Assembly: GCA_963930645.1 (NCBI GenBank)
Contig: OZ005661.1
Span: forward strand, 194,097,532-194,161,531
From: Salticus scenicus
Lineage: Eukaryota; Arthropoda; Arachnida; Araneae; Salticidae
Reading direction: 5' to 3'
DNA: 64,000 nucleotides
In this document: positions 46,319 through 58,869 of the stretch, piece after piece
Position numbering within the stretch: position 1 is the stretch's first letter
Layout of the letters: every line of letters starts with the position of its first letter
Position numbers and translations under genes: made by a program
Notes under the pieces: model-generated
The model's database searches: none
Told to the model about the DNA's origin: nothing
The model's input: only the letters and a program-made list of their open reading frames with translations

Positions 46319-46965
46319 CAGTAGAACTTGGATAATTCGAAGTTGAAGGGACCAGAAAAAAATTCGAAATATCCAAAAATTCGAATTACAAATACTATTT
46401 TTGAAAAAAAAGGGATAGATTAAAAAATTAAAACTCTACGATCAGAGATTTAACACAAACTTTATATCTAAGAACACCGCTACATTATCCCTTTCACCCC
46501 CCCCCCAATTAAATCAATATTTTTTATGAGCTTAATTATTCAACACTTTTTAAAAATAGTCAAATATTTTTTAAGTAGAATCTTTGTGTCATAGCATATG
46601 ACCTGATACAAAAATAGAATCCTCTACATTACACATGACTTTCAATTCACAAAAACCTCGAAGTTCATACATATGCACTATATCTTCTGGTGCACTAGCT
46701 AGGGGCTTCTATTGTATTTCCTTTTCCTTCTTTTGAAAGACTGTAAAAATTGATAATGCACTTCAGATGAGTAAAATCTCGGGAACAAATTTTACTGTAA
46801 TATTTTAAAGGTAATCGTATGAAAAATTCGAATTATCCAAAACAGAATTCGAATTATCCACGATTTTTTAACATTATTTTAATACAAAATTCAAGGGACC
46901 GTGTAAAATATTCGAATTATCCAAAATTTTGAATTAAACAAGTTCGAATTATTCAAGTTTCACTG
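46319..46965. mobile_element. Tigger/pogo-like non-autonomous element, 647 bp
   Basis: The left end cagtagaacttggataattc and the complement of the right end (cagtgaaacttgaataattc) match the consensus style of Tigger/pogo ends, and TA flanks both sides. Further attcgaattatcc phrases lie inside each end. There is no transposase frame. A poly-C run at 46497-46506 lies inside. Confidence 0.9.
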
Positions 46966-46969
46966 TAAT

Positions 46970-48440
46970 TAAAATAATGATTTATGCGTTAACAAAAAAA
47001 GTCTCTCTGTTAAAGAAAAACCATGCAAGATTGCTTTTTTAGCAGCCTGTATATCGGCTAAAAACAGAAAGGCTTAAAAAATGTACTGTATATCCTTAAA
47101 AGATTGTAATGCGGCGTTTAAAAATAAGAAGTACGAAACTTTGAACAAACACCATAAAAGGCAAGAATTCTCAACAATTGTTTCTGATCGAATGAAGACA
47201 CGACCCTTCGCCAGGCGAAAAAAGTAGGCACGAGTGCCACAAGCAAAACAACAACACTTACTTTTTATTGTGTTTATTCAAAGTTTTGTACTTATTAGGA
47301 AAAAAGACTACATAAAAAATAAAGAAAGAAAAAGAAAAGAAAAGAAATATACGTCTATTAATTTTCGAAAAGCGCCACTTGTTGGGCAATATGCACCATA
47401 AGCTAATATACGCCCGTTTATGCCATAATCCAACTAATTCTAAACTTTTATATAATTATCTATGATCATAAAGAATTACTTCTTCCATGTATATAGAAAA
47501 AAGTAGTAAATTATTCTGTGAAATTTTCTTACATCATTTTATTCTAAATCTAAAATAGTATGAAAGTTTCAAAGTAAGTTTGTTAATTAATGACATTACA
47601 ACATTTATTTGCATAACACAGGTACGTATTTAAGAAATTCCTTTTTTAACATAATATTTTACAAATAATCAACTTATTTTAAATCAAAAATTTATTTCTT
47701 TCATTTAAAATATAAAATTATATGTGATAATTATAAAATTTTTATTAGATAAGGAAAAATAAAAATAACAAAAATAATTTTTAGAAGATTGTAAATTAGA
47801 AAGTATATATAAAAATATAAAAAAATTATAATAAATTGTTACGATTTCGATTTAGAGCATTTAATATTCATAATTTACGTATTCGATTCATAGTTATAAT
47901 TTATTAAAATTTTTATATGTGCAATAAATATTGCAGTTAACAGATAGGTAAAGGAGAGCACAAAAGAGTCTTTACACACAGATATTAATTTCAAAGTTTA
48001 TAATTTCCTTTTAAAATAACCACGACATACAGAGAAAACATTGGCGAAAAAATTCATGCCAGATACTACGTAGAATATCGCCAAAAGCTTCTAATGACAT
48101 TTGATGATAAAAACTTTTTTTTTTTACTGAAAAATCACACAAGTTTAAGTCAAAAGCGAAATTTTTGACTGTGTAGAGTCTATACAGTTTAGTTATAACA
48201 AAAAATACAATTCATATATAATCTCTATATTAAATTTAAAGCTAAAAAACAAGTTCGACCCTGAATCTACATGTAAAGATCACGATTAATTTTAATATAA
48301 CAGATTAATAATTAGCATTATTCAGCTAAATATGCTTTCAGGTTTTACAGTTAACCTTCCTTAATATATTTATGAAAACGTAAAATTAAACTTTCCTTTT
48401 ATCCAATTACATGTAGCACTTTAATTAAAGAGCGCAAAAA
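46970..48440. other. AT-rich, nothing recognised
   Basis: No gene, inverted repeat or family member recognised. Confidence 0.4.
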
Positions 48441-48660
48441 TCTCAATGTAATCTCTATGGGAAAGATCCAAAATTGCCTCCGGCGGATGTCTTCCCCGCT
48501 TGACCAATCGGATGCTGTGACAAATTGTCGTCACTCTCCATTCTAGGCACCCTAGCCAGGACTAGAGAAGAGAGACTCTTTCTTCAGTCCTGGGACTCCC
48601 TGCACCTGTTTCCGCAATAGCGAAGGTGGTCAGTTTTCATTTGTAAGAGTAAACTCGATT
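48441..48660. other. Less AT-rich block related to 44576-44830
   Basis: Contains attgtcgtcactct and ccctagccaggactagag within about 50 bp. No frame is supported. Confidence 0.4.
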
Positions 48661-49240
48661 TTTTCACAAACATTTTTTCTGGAAACATCTGCATTTACTT
48701 TTTAGGTTAGAGCAGTTGACTAAATTCATATCAGCTCCTTTGAAGAAAACGTATTTGATGAACTTGGAATTCTGGGCTGTAGATGAGGAAAAGAGCCGTT
48801 ATCGGCAGAGGCGGATTTAAGTTAGATTGCACCCTAGGCGCATTTGTCTATGGCGCCTTCCCCCCCCCCCCGTTTTGAAATATTATGCATATACATAATA
48901 AAAGTAAGTATAACAAAACTAAGGAAAATTATATTATTTTTCAAAACGTCAATCAATCAATGTGAAACATTTTATATAATAATTAGCTCATATTTAAAAA
49001 ATGAATTAATCTAGTGCAATCACGAAAAAGATTGCTTTATTTGGTTTCTCATTTTAATATATGATTAAATATGCAGAATTAAAAATTTTATTTAATCAAA
49101 CAGACAAATGTTACGTTTATATTGGCAATAAATAATATGGAAATTATTATATTTTATAAGTAAACAAGCTGCTATGCTTCATAATATTAACTTTACAGCT
49201 TTCTGTTTGTTCATTTTTATTTAAATCATTACTAATTATT

Positions 49241-49440
49241 AGTTCCCCATCATACTATAGGTATGGGGAACTTAGGTAATCCTGAAAATTTTCGACCTCG
49301 GTTTTTTTACTTTTTTACACGTTTTTAGGTGTGAGGAATCCGAAAATGACAAAATTTGTATGGTGTCTGTCTGTAGGGTGTCTGTTAGTGTGTTAGTCCG
49401 TTAGTTTGTTAGTCTGTGTACACGATATCTCAAGAACAAA
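49241..49440 (-). repeat. Conserved end module with hairpin, inverted
   Basis: Starts with the hairpin AGTTCCCCAT ... ATGGGGAACT around catactataggt (49241-49272), followed by ttttcgacctcggttt, tttacacgtttttagg, and a gtctgtctgtagg stretch. This is the module of 1311-1475 read on the other strand, attached to a different array. Confidence 0.8.
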
Positions 49441-49449
49441 TTGTCATAG

Positions 49450-50320
49450 AGAGGTCAGATCAGTTTTAAAATATTACTTTCGACACTGGCAGAACCCTAT
49501 TCATTTGCAACATTCGAATTAAAAAACTTCGTAAGTTATTAGAAATTTACAATTTTCTTAACATGGGAGAATAGGACAAAAATTCACTTAAACGTGCATT
49601 AGATGAAACCTTTTTACTGTAAAAATGTCAGACCAGTTTTAAAATATCAGTTTTGATGTCGGAATGAACATCAGTAACTATAAATATGCTACTTTGAAAA
49701 TTTCGCAAGTTATTGGAAATTTACGAATTTCTTCACATGACGGTAAAGGGCAAAATTTCACATAAACGTCAATTTTGAGAGATATTTTCCTCATAAAGAT
49801 GTCAGACTACTTTTGAAATATTATTTAGGACACCGGCATGAATATTAATGACTATTAATTTTCCAATATAAAAATTTCGTAAGTTATTGGAAAATTACGA
49901 ATTTCTTAACATGGCAGAATAGAGCAAAATTTCACATAAACGTCAATCTTGAGGGATATTTTCATCGTAAAGATGCAAACCACTTTCGAAATATTATTTA
50001 GGATACTGGCATGAATATCATAGACTATGATTTTTCCAATTAAAAAAATTTGTATGTTATTTGGAATTTACGATTTACTTAAATGTCAGAATAAGGCAAA
50101 ATTGAGCATAAACTTCCATTTTGAGGATCATAAATACATTTAGACAACTTCAAAATTACATTTGTGATATTTGTTTGAACATGATTGAATACAAATATTC
50201 TAATAGAAAAATTTCGTAAATTATTCGTAATTTACGATTTTATCAACATATTGTAAATTTTTCATATAAATATGAATTTTGAGGATTATTGCATTGGAAA
50301 TAGTAGCATGAAAACTAAAC
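49450..50320 (-). repeat. About 173 bp tandem array, five diverged units
   Basis: Anchors near 49454, 49627, 49801, 49973 and 50139 give spacings of about 173, 174, 172 and 166. Units share gtcagaccagttttaaaata, aaaatttcgtaagttattgg and ttcacataaacgtcaat. The sequence differs from the 621-1310 array although the period is the same. Confidence 0.85.
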
Positions 50321-50934
50321 AACAGAATTGACCCTGGTAAAATAAATTGATAGATTAGAATAAGATAAATATATCGAAGTGAACGGTGGATAGCCTATTA
50401 GGCGGGGATTTCGTTCTGTCACTGTATCAAGCTTTGGTCAAATTCATTTTTTTTAACATGATTATAATTGTCTCGCACTAGAAATTTATGAGAATATAAA
50501 TATGGTGGGGAACTGAGCAGAGTCCACCTATGCCAAATAGTTTTTTAAAAGTGGTTCTACTCTCATAAAATGAAAGCATGTTTGAGTCGTAGCAAGGATC
50601 TTCCAAATTTGTTTGTACTGATGATTGAAAACCTTATAGGTATTGGATTCCAATTGCTTTTTATATTTGAATTTGTGTATAAAATTGAACCTTTTTCATA
50701 ATTTAATACATTTATAAATTTTTCCTCGCTTTTTATAGTCGATAATATTATGATAATTTTCAGTTTTAATTGTCTTTTATAGCATATTTCCTTTTCACAT
50801 CCTAGTCATTTTTCAAACTTTATTCGCTTCCCCTTCACCATTCAAATTTTAATCACGTAAAAATTTGGCGCCCCTCAAATAGCGGCGTCCTTAGCCCCAG
50901 GCCTCACGGGCCTAAGCCTAAATCCTCCCCTGGA

Positions 50935-51676
50935 TATCGGACATGCTGTTTTTAGATAGTTTCTTCGTCCCTTGTTATTTTGGAAAGTTAGATCATATAT
51001 TTTAGGGCGTATGTGCTGATTATTTTTATAAAATACGTAGGAAAATGTTAAACTTCTACATGCAATAAAAAATAATGCAAAATATTTTTTCCTCACGTTT
51101 TTAGATGTTCATAGTTATACGGACAAACAATTTTTTTTTCTGTTTTATCGAACTTAGGAGCAAATAAATTGCAATTGATATGCGAATTTGTTAGATACGG
51201 AACTAGTTTAATTCATATAGAAGCTTTAACTTTTTTTTTTCCTTGAACAAACATTACTGATAATTCTTCGAGGGAAAAATAAAATAAAATAAAATAAAAA
51301 ACGCTCATGTAGTGAAGTGTGATAAATGTGTTTTTGAGTACAAAAGTGTAATTTCAATTCGTGTGTATCTAATAGAATTTGAAGATCTAAAACTGCTAAA
51401 GAAAATATGATTAGATATGGAACTGCTGGTTCGGTAGAAATGTAGAAGAGAGATCAGAAATTTCCCAACAGTTAAATTAGCAATAGTTTCTCAAGAATAA
51501 ATATTTTAATATTTTATTAGTACGTCAGGATTATTTCTTTCAATCTGGCATTTTGCGTCGTTACCAATTTATGGTGTTCCACTCCGAAAATGCCTGTCAG
51601 TATCCAATTTTACCATTTAATTTCTTACTCTGTCTTAAAATATTTCGTGAAATCCGTAAAAACCTTTATATATGTA

Positions 51677-51727
<51 letters not shown>

Positions 51728-52075
51728 CCCCACTTCCCATTGGTGAGGATCGAGCTTACAACCTTCGGGTTCGTAGTTGCATACTCGGATCATAAAGCTA
51801 ACGGGTCTTGGCTGAATATTTCCTGATCATTTAGACTAGTGTTTTCAGTTTTTTTTTTTTTTTTTTTTTCTTCTTCTTCTTTTTTTTGAGTTTAAAAATA
51901 CTGAAAATTAATAAGTACTTTTTTCACAACTAAACTGTAAACCGAAATATTAAAATATTTTCAAATAACTTTTTTTTTGATAAAGAGTACTAATTAAACA
52001 ATTAAAAAATTCCTGAAAGTGAAAAACAAAAATCATTAGCTAATGCGTAACAGTGGAAATAAGATACTAGAATAA
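50935..52075. other. AT-rich, with possible tRNA-like piece
   Basis: (TA)n at 51681-51712 is followed by a T-run. Apart from the tRNA-like stretch listed separately, nothing is recognised. Frames across the (TA)n tract are repeat translations. Confidence 0.4.
51742..51828 (-). repeat. tRNA-like fragment, probably SINE head
   Basis: On the minus strand ttagctttatgatccgag resembles a degraded box A and gtaagctcgatcctcacc resembles a T-arm with box B. The anticodon arm does not fold properly, so this is a SINE head or pseudogene and not a functional tRNA. Confidence 0.35.
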
Positions 52076-52079
52076 AAAG

Positions 52080-53350
52080 GTACCGGGAAAAGGGCCGCCG
52101 GAGAAAAGTGCACTTTTGCACTTTGCAAATCGCAAAAACAATAAATATCAAATAATGAATTTAAAAAATGGCTTTACATTACATTTTCAGTAATCTCAAT
52201 TAATTGGTACCACATTCCCTTAGCACTAAAGAAAGATAAGAAGTAAGGACTGCATATACTTGGGGGAATTGTTGGGGGGAGAGGAGCAGATTGAAAGAAA
52301 TTAATTATTTTTATATCACTTTCTTACCGATTTTAATGAAACCTTGTATAATCACGTACAATTTATTAAAAAAAAATTACGGTAACTATTACATATAAAT
52401 AGGGAGCTAAATGGCAGAGCAAAATAAAATGCTTTTTTTTTTTTTTTTCTTATATAACCATTTTACAGATTTTAGTGATATATTCTATGACTATCACTTA
52501 CATTTTATGAAAACCACAATGAGCGTTATATATACCCGGAGGAGGGGACCAGGGGGAAGTAGTTGCAAATAAAATATTTTCTCAAACCACCTTATTATAA
52601 ACTTAAAAAAAAAAAAAAGAAAAAAAAAATAGCAAAATAAGCAGATAAATAGCACTTTGCTTAAAAAAAATTATAGTGATTAGTGAATGTTGTTATACAT
52701 ATCTTGCAGGAAGAGAGGGACGACGGAAGGGAGAAATAATTATTTTATAACATTTTATAACACCATGTTAACTATTCATGTGAAATTTTGTGTAAGTATC
52801 ATTTAATTTTTATAAAATTACTGTGAGTGACATATAGTTGAGGGAGCCTGGGGAGCAGATGGAAATCAAATATCTTTTTAACCAACTTATTATAGACTTT
52901 TTTGTTGATAATTTGTATAAATATCACTTACTGTTAATGAAAATTTACATTAAGGGTTACATATGTGCGAGTGGGGCTGAAAGAGAAGGGAAGGAAATAA
53001 ATATTTTATGTCAATGTTTTTTCAATTTAAATGAAATTTATTTTAAATATCACTTAATGTTTAAGAAAATTTACATTGATTAATATATATATATAAATTC
53101 TTTGAGGAGCTCTATGAGGGGAGGCAGAAATGAAAAATGATTGTTTAATTACCATAGTATTACCAATTCTAATTAAAATTTGAACAACTATCACCTATTT
53201 AATGAAAAATGATTGTGAGTGTTACATATACCTACAGAGAAAGCGGAGCAAAGAGAAAAAAAAGTAATTGGTTTTAAATCACCCGCTTCAAATTTATAGA
53301 AAATTTTGTGTAAATATCACTTCTTGTTTATAAAAAATATATAAAGAGGT
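52080..53350 (+). repeat. Diverged tandem array of CCTGGAGG-type units
   Basis: A ggaaaagggccgccgg start (like the GGGCACC block elsewhere) is followed by units each having a catatacctggagga-like phrase, a gg-rich stretch, then tttaatgaaattttgtataa and atcacttactttttatga. Anchors lie near 52250, 52530, 52700, 52830, 52965 and 53225, so the period is about 130-180 bp with inserts. Short frames here are repeat translations. Confidence 0.75.
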
Positions 53351-54055
53351 CGGCGTATCACAATCTTTTTGACTTTTAGTTTTTTTCGCAGAAATTCAGT
53401 ATATGATTAATATTTATAAAAAGGTTATTCTAAAACACAATTTTTTAGTTTAATCTGTTTTTATGCTCACCCCCTCCTCCTAGAAACAAAAATGTATGCT
53501 ATCATTCATATTTAGCATGCATTTTACAAGTAAGAATTAAAAAAAATGCTCTTATTTTCGCTGAAATTATTTTAGGGAATTTAGGGGAAGAGAAAAATAA
53601 AATGATGTTATATGACATAAAAAACGTCATTTTATTTTTCTCTGCACCTTAACCCCTAAAAATGTTTGCAAGTACACCTACACGTGCAATTTTCAAGTAG
53701 CAATTGTAAAATGTGTCTTCCAGAAAAATTCTTTCTTAATTTCTTGTAAAATACATACTAGCAGTAATGACAACATTTTTTGTTTCTACGTGGGGGCACT
53801 AAAGGGACAGATTAAAAGAGAAACAGTTCATTTTTGAATAATGCTTTTACAGATTTAATTCATACATTGAATTTTTGTGTACAAACACAGGAAGAGAAAG
53901 AGACTGCGATACGTAATCCTCAATGTATTTTTTTTTTTCCATATAAACGGTAATATATCTGGATGGTATCATTAGATCGGGAACAGGGTGGTATAAAAAT
54001 ATAATATTTTTTCCATGTTCCTCCCTCCAGCTCCCAGCTTAACATGAAATTCGAA
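53351..54055. other. AT-rich, nothing recognised
   Basis: Unassigned DNA with short poly-T near 53929-53938. Confidence 0.35.
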
Positions 54056-54142
54056 GCAGGCCATTTTGGTCTTGCCGTTTTGGTCCCGAGGAAATTTTGT
54101 TCCCTGGCCATTTTGGTCGCGAGACATTTTGGTCCCGCTAAT
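54056..54142 (+). repeat. 17-bp unit array (left arm)
   Basis: Five variants of attttggtcccgcc in tandem with period about 16-18 bp. The reverse complement of the same unit is arrayed at 56005-56112. Confidence 0.85.
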
Positions 54143-56004
54143 TTTTTGCTATCCTTTAAATATATATCAGTTTTTAATATGATAGCATATTTATTGATAC
54201 GGGAAAATTGAAGTGTTCATAGAATACCTTTAATTAAGGAATATCTTATAGATAAATATATAAGTTTTCATATTGCACTTTTTTTTTTTTTCGATTTAAT
54301 TTACTTTAATTGTAATTTGATTTTTAATTTACTATCAGTGACAAAATTTTGGGATTTTTAAAAGTATTATTAACAATAACAACAGCACCTTCTTATTAAA
54401 AAAGAATCTCCATTTGATTATATTTATTGATAAAGTCTGAATTAATTTAAAAATAATAAAATACAGAAAAAAATTGTTTAAAAAAAGAGAAAAAGAAAGA
54501 AAGAAAACCTTAAGATATTAAATATAATTTGCTTTTAGTGACAGAATAAGTTCTTTCAAAGAAAGAAGGTTCCAATTATTGGTCTCCAATTATTGGTTAT
54601 AAGTTCCAATTATTGGTCTGCACCCATCATAGACTCTTCTTTATAAACATAAGCTTGTGAGCATTTATGAAGTTTTTGAATTTATCTATGAATTTATTCA
54701 TAAATATATATGTGTGTATGTGTGTAGACAGAGAGAGATACATTTCATTAGATTTGATTGTGATTTAATTTTTATCATTAATCTAATAAGAATTTCTTTC
54801 AAAATCTGTGTTATATTAATAATAATAATAAAATGTATGTTTGTTAGTCCGTGATATTTAATTATGTTAAACGTGTAAATAAATTACTTTTCTATTTATA
54901 TGTATATATATTTATACGTATATAAGTTACTCTTCTTTCAATTACAATGATTTTATTTTTAAGATGAAAAAATGTAAGTAATCCAATATATATTCAACTG
55001 TACGCATTGCAAGCATCAAGGTTTAGAAAATGTTGATGCACAGTTTTTTATCTTTTTAATTTGATTTTACGTTTTTGAATATATATATATATGTGCCTGA
55101 TATGTCTCTATGACTAAAAACAATGCCCGCATTGAAATTTCTATAGTACCTTGAGATTCGTTTCACACCTGTATCTCAAACAGACAATAAAAAGAAATTT
55201 CACTGTTTTGTTTCAGCATATTTAAAAAAATAGGGGGGGGGGGGGCTTTTAATGAAAATTTCCTTAAACAATATTGTAAGTGATTATAATGGAATAAAAA
55301 TGCTTTTCCAATTTTGTGTGATATGTAACTATTTGCTGTTTTTGACAAATATATGCGGATTGACAGAGAAGAAAATAACTCAAATTTAACAGATCTGTAC
55401 AAATTAATTCTGAGATCATTATTTAGGTTCCTCATATCTTTTATTATTAAACTCTAACATCTAAAGAATGCTTGGATAAAGCATCGATTTCCTACAAATT
55501 TTGTATTCGAACACTCTAAGTTTGAATGTAATAATTAAGAGCCGCATTGCAAAGTTTTATATTAAAAACCTTGTATTTTATTTAAACTGAAATTTTGTAG
55601 ACTTAGATAGATTAACAATGCTTAGATCTTCGTTGATAGCTAGCTAATACCTTCATTAAATCAAAATTCGATCCGAAATAATAAATTTTCTGTTCCATGT
55701 GTCTTATAGTTACATCATTTTCAACAAAGGTTGTAGATATTTAATTCTTCAATTGAAAACATTCGTCTAAGTTCTCTTTTGCCCGAAGTTTCTTCATATA
55801 TTTGCTGCTAAATCTCAGAATATAGGACGTTTTTACAGTTTTATTTGTTATTACAACTTTCTGTTGCAAAATTATAATAATAATACTGATGATAATAATT
55901 TTGACTTTTCCTACCCCTCTGTTTTCAAGTCAAATGACGGCAATTCGAAATATGAAAAATAATTTCTCTTTTTTTCTGTAATACTTTGATTATTCCTGAT
56001 TTCT
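54143..56004. other. Interior between inverted 17-bp arrays
   Basis: AT-rich, with poly-G near 55234-55244. No transposase-like frame. If the arrays are element ends, this is the body of a 2.06 kb element. Confidence 0.45.
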
Positions 56005-56112
56005 GGACAAAACGTGGGACCAAAATGGCGGGACCAAAACGACAGGACCAAATCGGCGGGACCAAAATTTCCTCGGGACCAGTTCGGTGGGACCAAAGTG
56101 TCATGTACCCCA
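56005..56112 (-). repeat. 17-bp unit array (right arm, inverted)
   Basis: Six variants of ggcgggaccaaaat in tandem, the complement of the left array. A frame across it is a repeat translation. Confidence 0.85.
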
Positions 56113-56485
56113 TGCAATTGTATTATTATTCCCTAACTTTTTCAGACTCCCTTAAATTCCCAGACTTTTCAATGATTTCATGGCTCTATATGACCAGTGG
56201 TCAAACTTACTTTCTTCTATTGATTGCAGTAGAAAATAATAATTGGTTTTAACAAAATGAATAAATAAATAAAAATAAATACTTCACGAAAATATTCTGA
56301 GAAATTTCAAAAAATGACACCCCCCCCCCCCCCCAAAAAAAAAAAAAAAAAACTATAAATATTTTACACTAAAATTTTACTACATTTAAAAGCTTATATT
56401 TCCTTTCAATATTTTAAATTAAATATATTAGGTTTCTTTAATAAAGTATATATATTCAAGTACCAATTCTTATTTTTTTAAATAA
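56113..56485. other. AT-rich with C-run then A-run
   Basis: Poly-C then poly-A at 56319-56351. Nothing else recognised. Confidence 0.4.
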
Positions 56486-56489
56486 TCTG

Positions 56490-56730
56490 GTGTGTCACTC
56501 ACACGACTTTCTCTTACCCTGAAATTTAATACTATAAATACAGGTTGCAGATTAATAGGTAAGATAACGAGTACTGTTATGTAAACTTGTGTTAAACAAT
56601 TCATATTTGGCTTCTGAAGAGTTTTATAAGATAATTAGTTCTGTGTAAGGGGGGCTACCGCTCCCCTCAACCCCCCATTTCATTAATGCACCTACATTTA
56701 TATAGAATTTAATTCGGTTATTAAAAAATA
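56490..56730 (-). repeat. Inverted fragment of 2.35 kb repeat unit
   Basis: aataatctggtgtgtcactc and gctcccctcaaccccccatt are the complement of phrases at 23800-23820 and 23605-23640 in copy 1. It shows that the unit also exists outside the tandem pair. Confidence 0.75.
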
Positions 56731-56734
56731 ATTA

Positions 56735-56864
56735 TCTTTTTAAAAAATAATTTATTGAAATTATTATTTAAAAAAATTATCTTTTATGATAAGGCAGACG
56801 ATTTCCATATTAAAGAAGTAGTGTAACACCAAATATCCAAAAAAAAGACCATTTTATTCTCAAT

Positions 56865-56905
<41 letters not shown>

Positions 56906-57185
56906 GTTAAAAGTAAAAAAAAAAAAAATCAATAACTTTGTTTTAAATTATCGCAGATTGATGTTTCGTTTTAAAGGTATTGGCGAGCTCTTTTGAAAGA
57001 CACCCATCATGAAAATTTACTCCCCTCGAGGGGGGACTTTCCCCCCCCCCCCCCAGAGGGGGAGGCGAGGCTCCTACATACACAAAAAAAAATTTCTCAG
57101 TTAACTATCTCTATTACAAAAAATATATATTTGTTTCATTTGGTTTAGTGCAGGCTATAGACGTTAAACTCTACTTTCCTGCAAT
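56735..57185. other. Homopolymer-rich stretch
   Basis: Poly-A near 56869-56900 and 56917-56928, and a G-run and C-run near 57029-57064 that could pair. No gene. Confidence 0.4.
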
Positions 57186-57189
57186 TTCC

Positions 57190-57525
57190 CCCATAGACGT
57201 AATGTATTAGAATTCTCTTGATTGTCCCTGTACACGAACCATTTGCTTGATCTTAACGAAAAGCTTACTGTAGCATCCCTATATGATACACATTTAGAAT
57301 ATCAAGTTTGAACTTTCTGCCATAATTTGTTTTTGAGATATGCTGATAGCAGACAGACACACAGACACACAAACATACACACAAACATACACACAGACCA
57401 TTTGCTAAAAACATGATTTTCGTATTCAGGGGGCCTCAAAACGTGTAAATATAACAAAATCTCGCGTTCGAAAATTTGACCCAAAATCAATACTTTCTCT
57501 ACCTTATGGGTTAGAGAAAGTAAAA
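57190..57525 (+). repeat. Modular hairpin-family copy
   Basis: attgtccctgtacacgaacc starts it, then a CA-rich stretch at 57350-57390, then ggggcctcaaaacgtgtaaa and aaaatctcgcgttcgaaaat, then the hairpin ACTTTCTCTA ... TAGAGAAAGT (57492-57521) and a short A-run. This is the best preserved terminal hairpin of the family. Confidence 0.8.
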
Positions 57526-58210
57526 AGAAATTTAAAATAAAAAAAAAAAAAGTTTTCAGTGTTTCTCACTTTAATTTTAATTTAAATGTTTTTTAATTTA
57601 ATTTTAATTTTAATTTTATTTTATTTACTTATTTATTTATTTTGTTAAATAGCTTCTTGCTTTTACTTCAAGGAATCTTTAGTAAGTAAATAAATAAATA
57701 AAATCTATAATAATAATTATTATAATAATTAGGGGAAATATCTTCTGATTCATTAATTATGTGCATTTCGCTAAAGTGTTACAGAAACTTCTCTTGGTTT
57801 GGTATAGATACATTTTCAATCACTGTACATTTTCGTATGCTATGTTAGTAGCACAAATAAAATTTCCTTTCACTTTACTTTTAACTATTTTTGGATATGT
57901 TTACTTAGGAAGGGAAAGAAGAAAAACCTGATATGTCCTGCAACGCTAATCACTTTACTGAAAGAAAAAGAGACGCGGAGTCCTCTCAATTTTAAATGTC
58001 TTTCTGTATATAGGGGAAATGTGTTGACCACATGTTCGAAAGAATTTGGGTGTAGAAATTCTGATGCAAGCAGCAGGCCATAAGAAAAGGCTATTTTTTT
58101 TATGTGCTTCCAACTTATGTTTTATAGAAGAAAAGAAAAAAAAAAGAAGAAAAAAAGAACAAGGGGAGAATTCAAATTCAATCAACGGACAAAACCCATG
58201 TTATTTATTC
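57526..58210. other. AT-rich, nothing recognised
   Basis: (TTTA)n near 57610-57640, a purine run near 58129-58160. No gene. Confidence 0.4.
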
Positions 58211-58250
58211 AGTGGCGTAGCGAGCATAACTGGCGCCCCCCCCCCCAATG
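58211..58250 (+). mobile_element. Possible single hAT terminus
   Basis: cagtggcgtagcgagc followed by tggcgcccc is a common hAT-style end. No matching right end was found, so it is a fragment or coincidence. Confidence 0.35.
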
Positions 58251-58471
58251 CATTTTTTTTTCTGAATTTTGCTCTAAAATTTTTGAGTTAAATTTAGTTA
58301 GTTTTTCTAGAATAACGGATTTTTTTCTCTCTTTACTTTCCCTTACCGAAATATGGTAAGCGTATTGTTTTTAAATAAAATTTTGTAATTTGAGTTTTTG
58401 TGATATTCCCTCCAAATTCTAAAAACAGGTCTTTAACGGTTGGTCTGTATGTGTGTCTGTTATCGGGACTT

Positions 58472-58840
58472 GGGTTTGAACTCGGAACCTTCCATGTATC
58501 AGATAGCTGCCAACATCCTAAATAATATACCGTAGTACTATTAGTATCTGCCGCTTTTTTCACACCGGTTTATTTTTTGAGTAATCCTCTCCAAATGTAA
58601 TTAAGATTAAATAAGAAAATCCATATTTACGCTAGTTTCGGGGGGAAACCATGAGAAATTCTGAATGGTTAGATTAGATCGAGGAATGTGACATGGGTTT
58701 GAACTCGGGACCTCTCATGTATCACATAGTTGCCAATATCCTAATTAATATTCCGTAGTACTATTAGTATTCGCCGCTTTTTTCTCACCGGTTTATTTTT
58801 AGAGTAATTCTCTCCAAATGTAATTAAGATTAAATAAGAA
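58472..58840. repeat. 223 bp direct duplication with SINE-like part
   Basis: gggtttgaactcgg at 58472 and 58695 begins two matching stretches of about 146 bp (ccgtagtactattagtat, caccggtttattttt, ctccaaatgtaattaagatt). Between them, 58622-58735 is SINE-like (acgctagtttcgggg, gggtttgaactcgggacc), minus-strand copy 5. A poly-A run follows at 58841-58866. Confidence 0.8.
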
Positions 58841-58869
58841 AAAAAAAAAAAAAAAAAAAAAAAAAAGCG

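Larger units (their letters stand above)
48806..50932. mobile_element. hAT element, non-autonomous, 2127 bp
   Basis: Left end cagaggcggatttaagttag and complement of right end (caggggaggatttaggctta) form an imperfect inverted repeat of roughly 65 bp including ggcgcc. The flanking eight bases gttatcgg and gatatcgg agree at seven of eight positions, as for an older hAT insertion. There is no transposase. Most of its interior (49241-50340) is a member of the modular hairpin family in reverse orientation. Confidence 0.88.
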
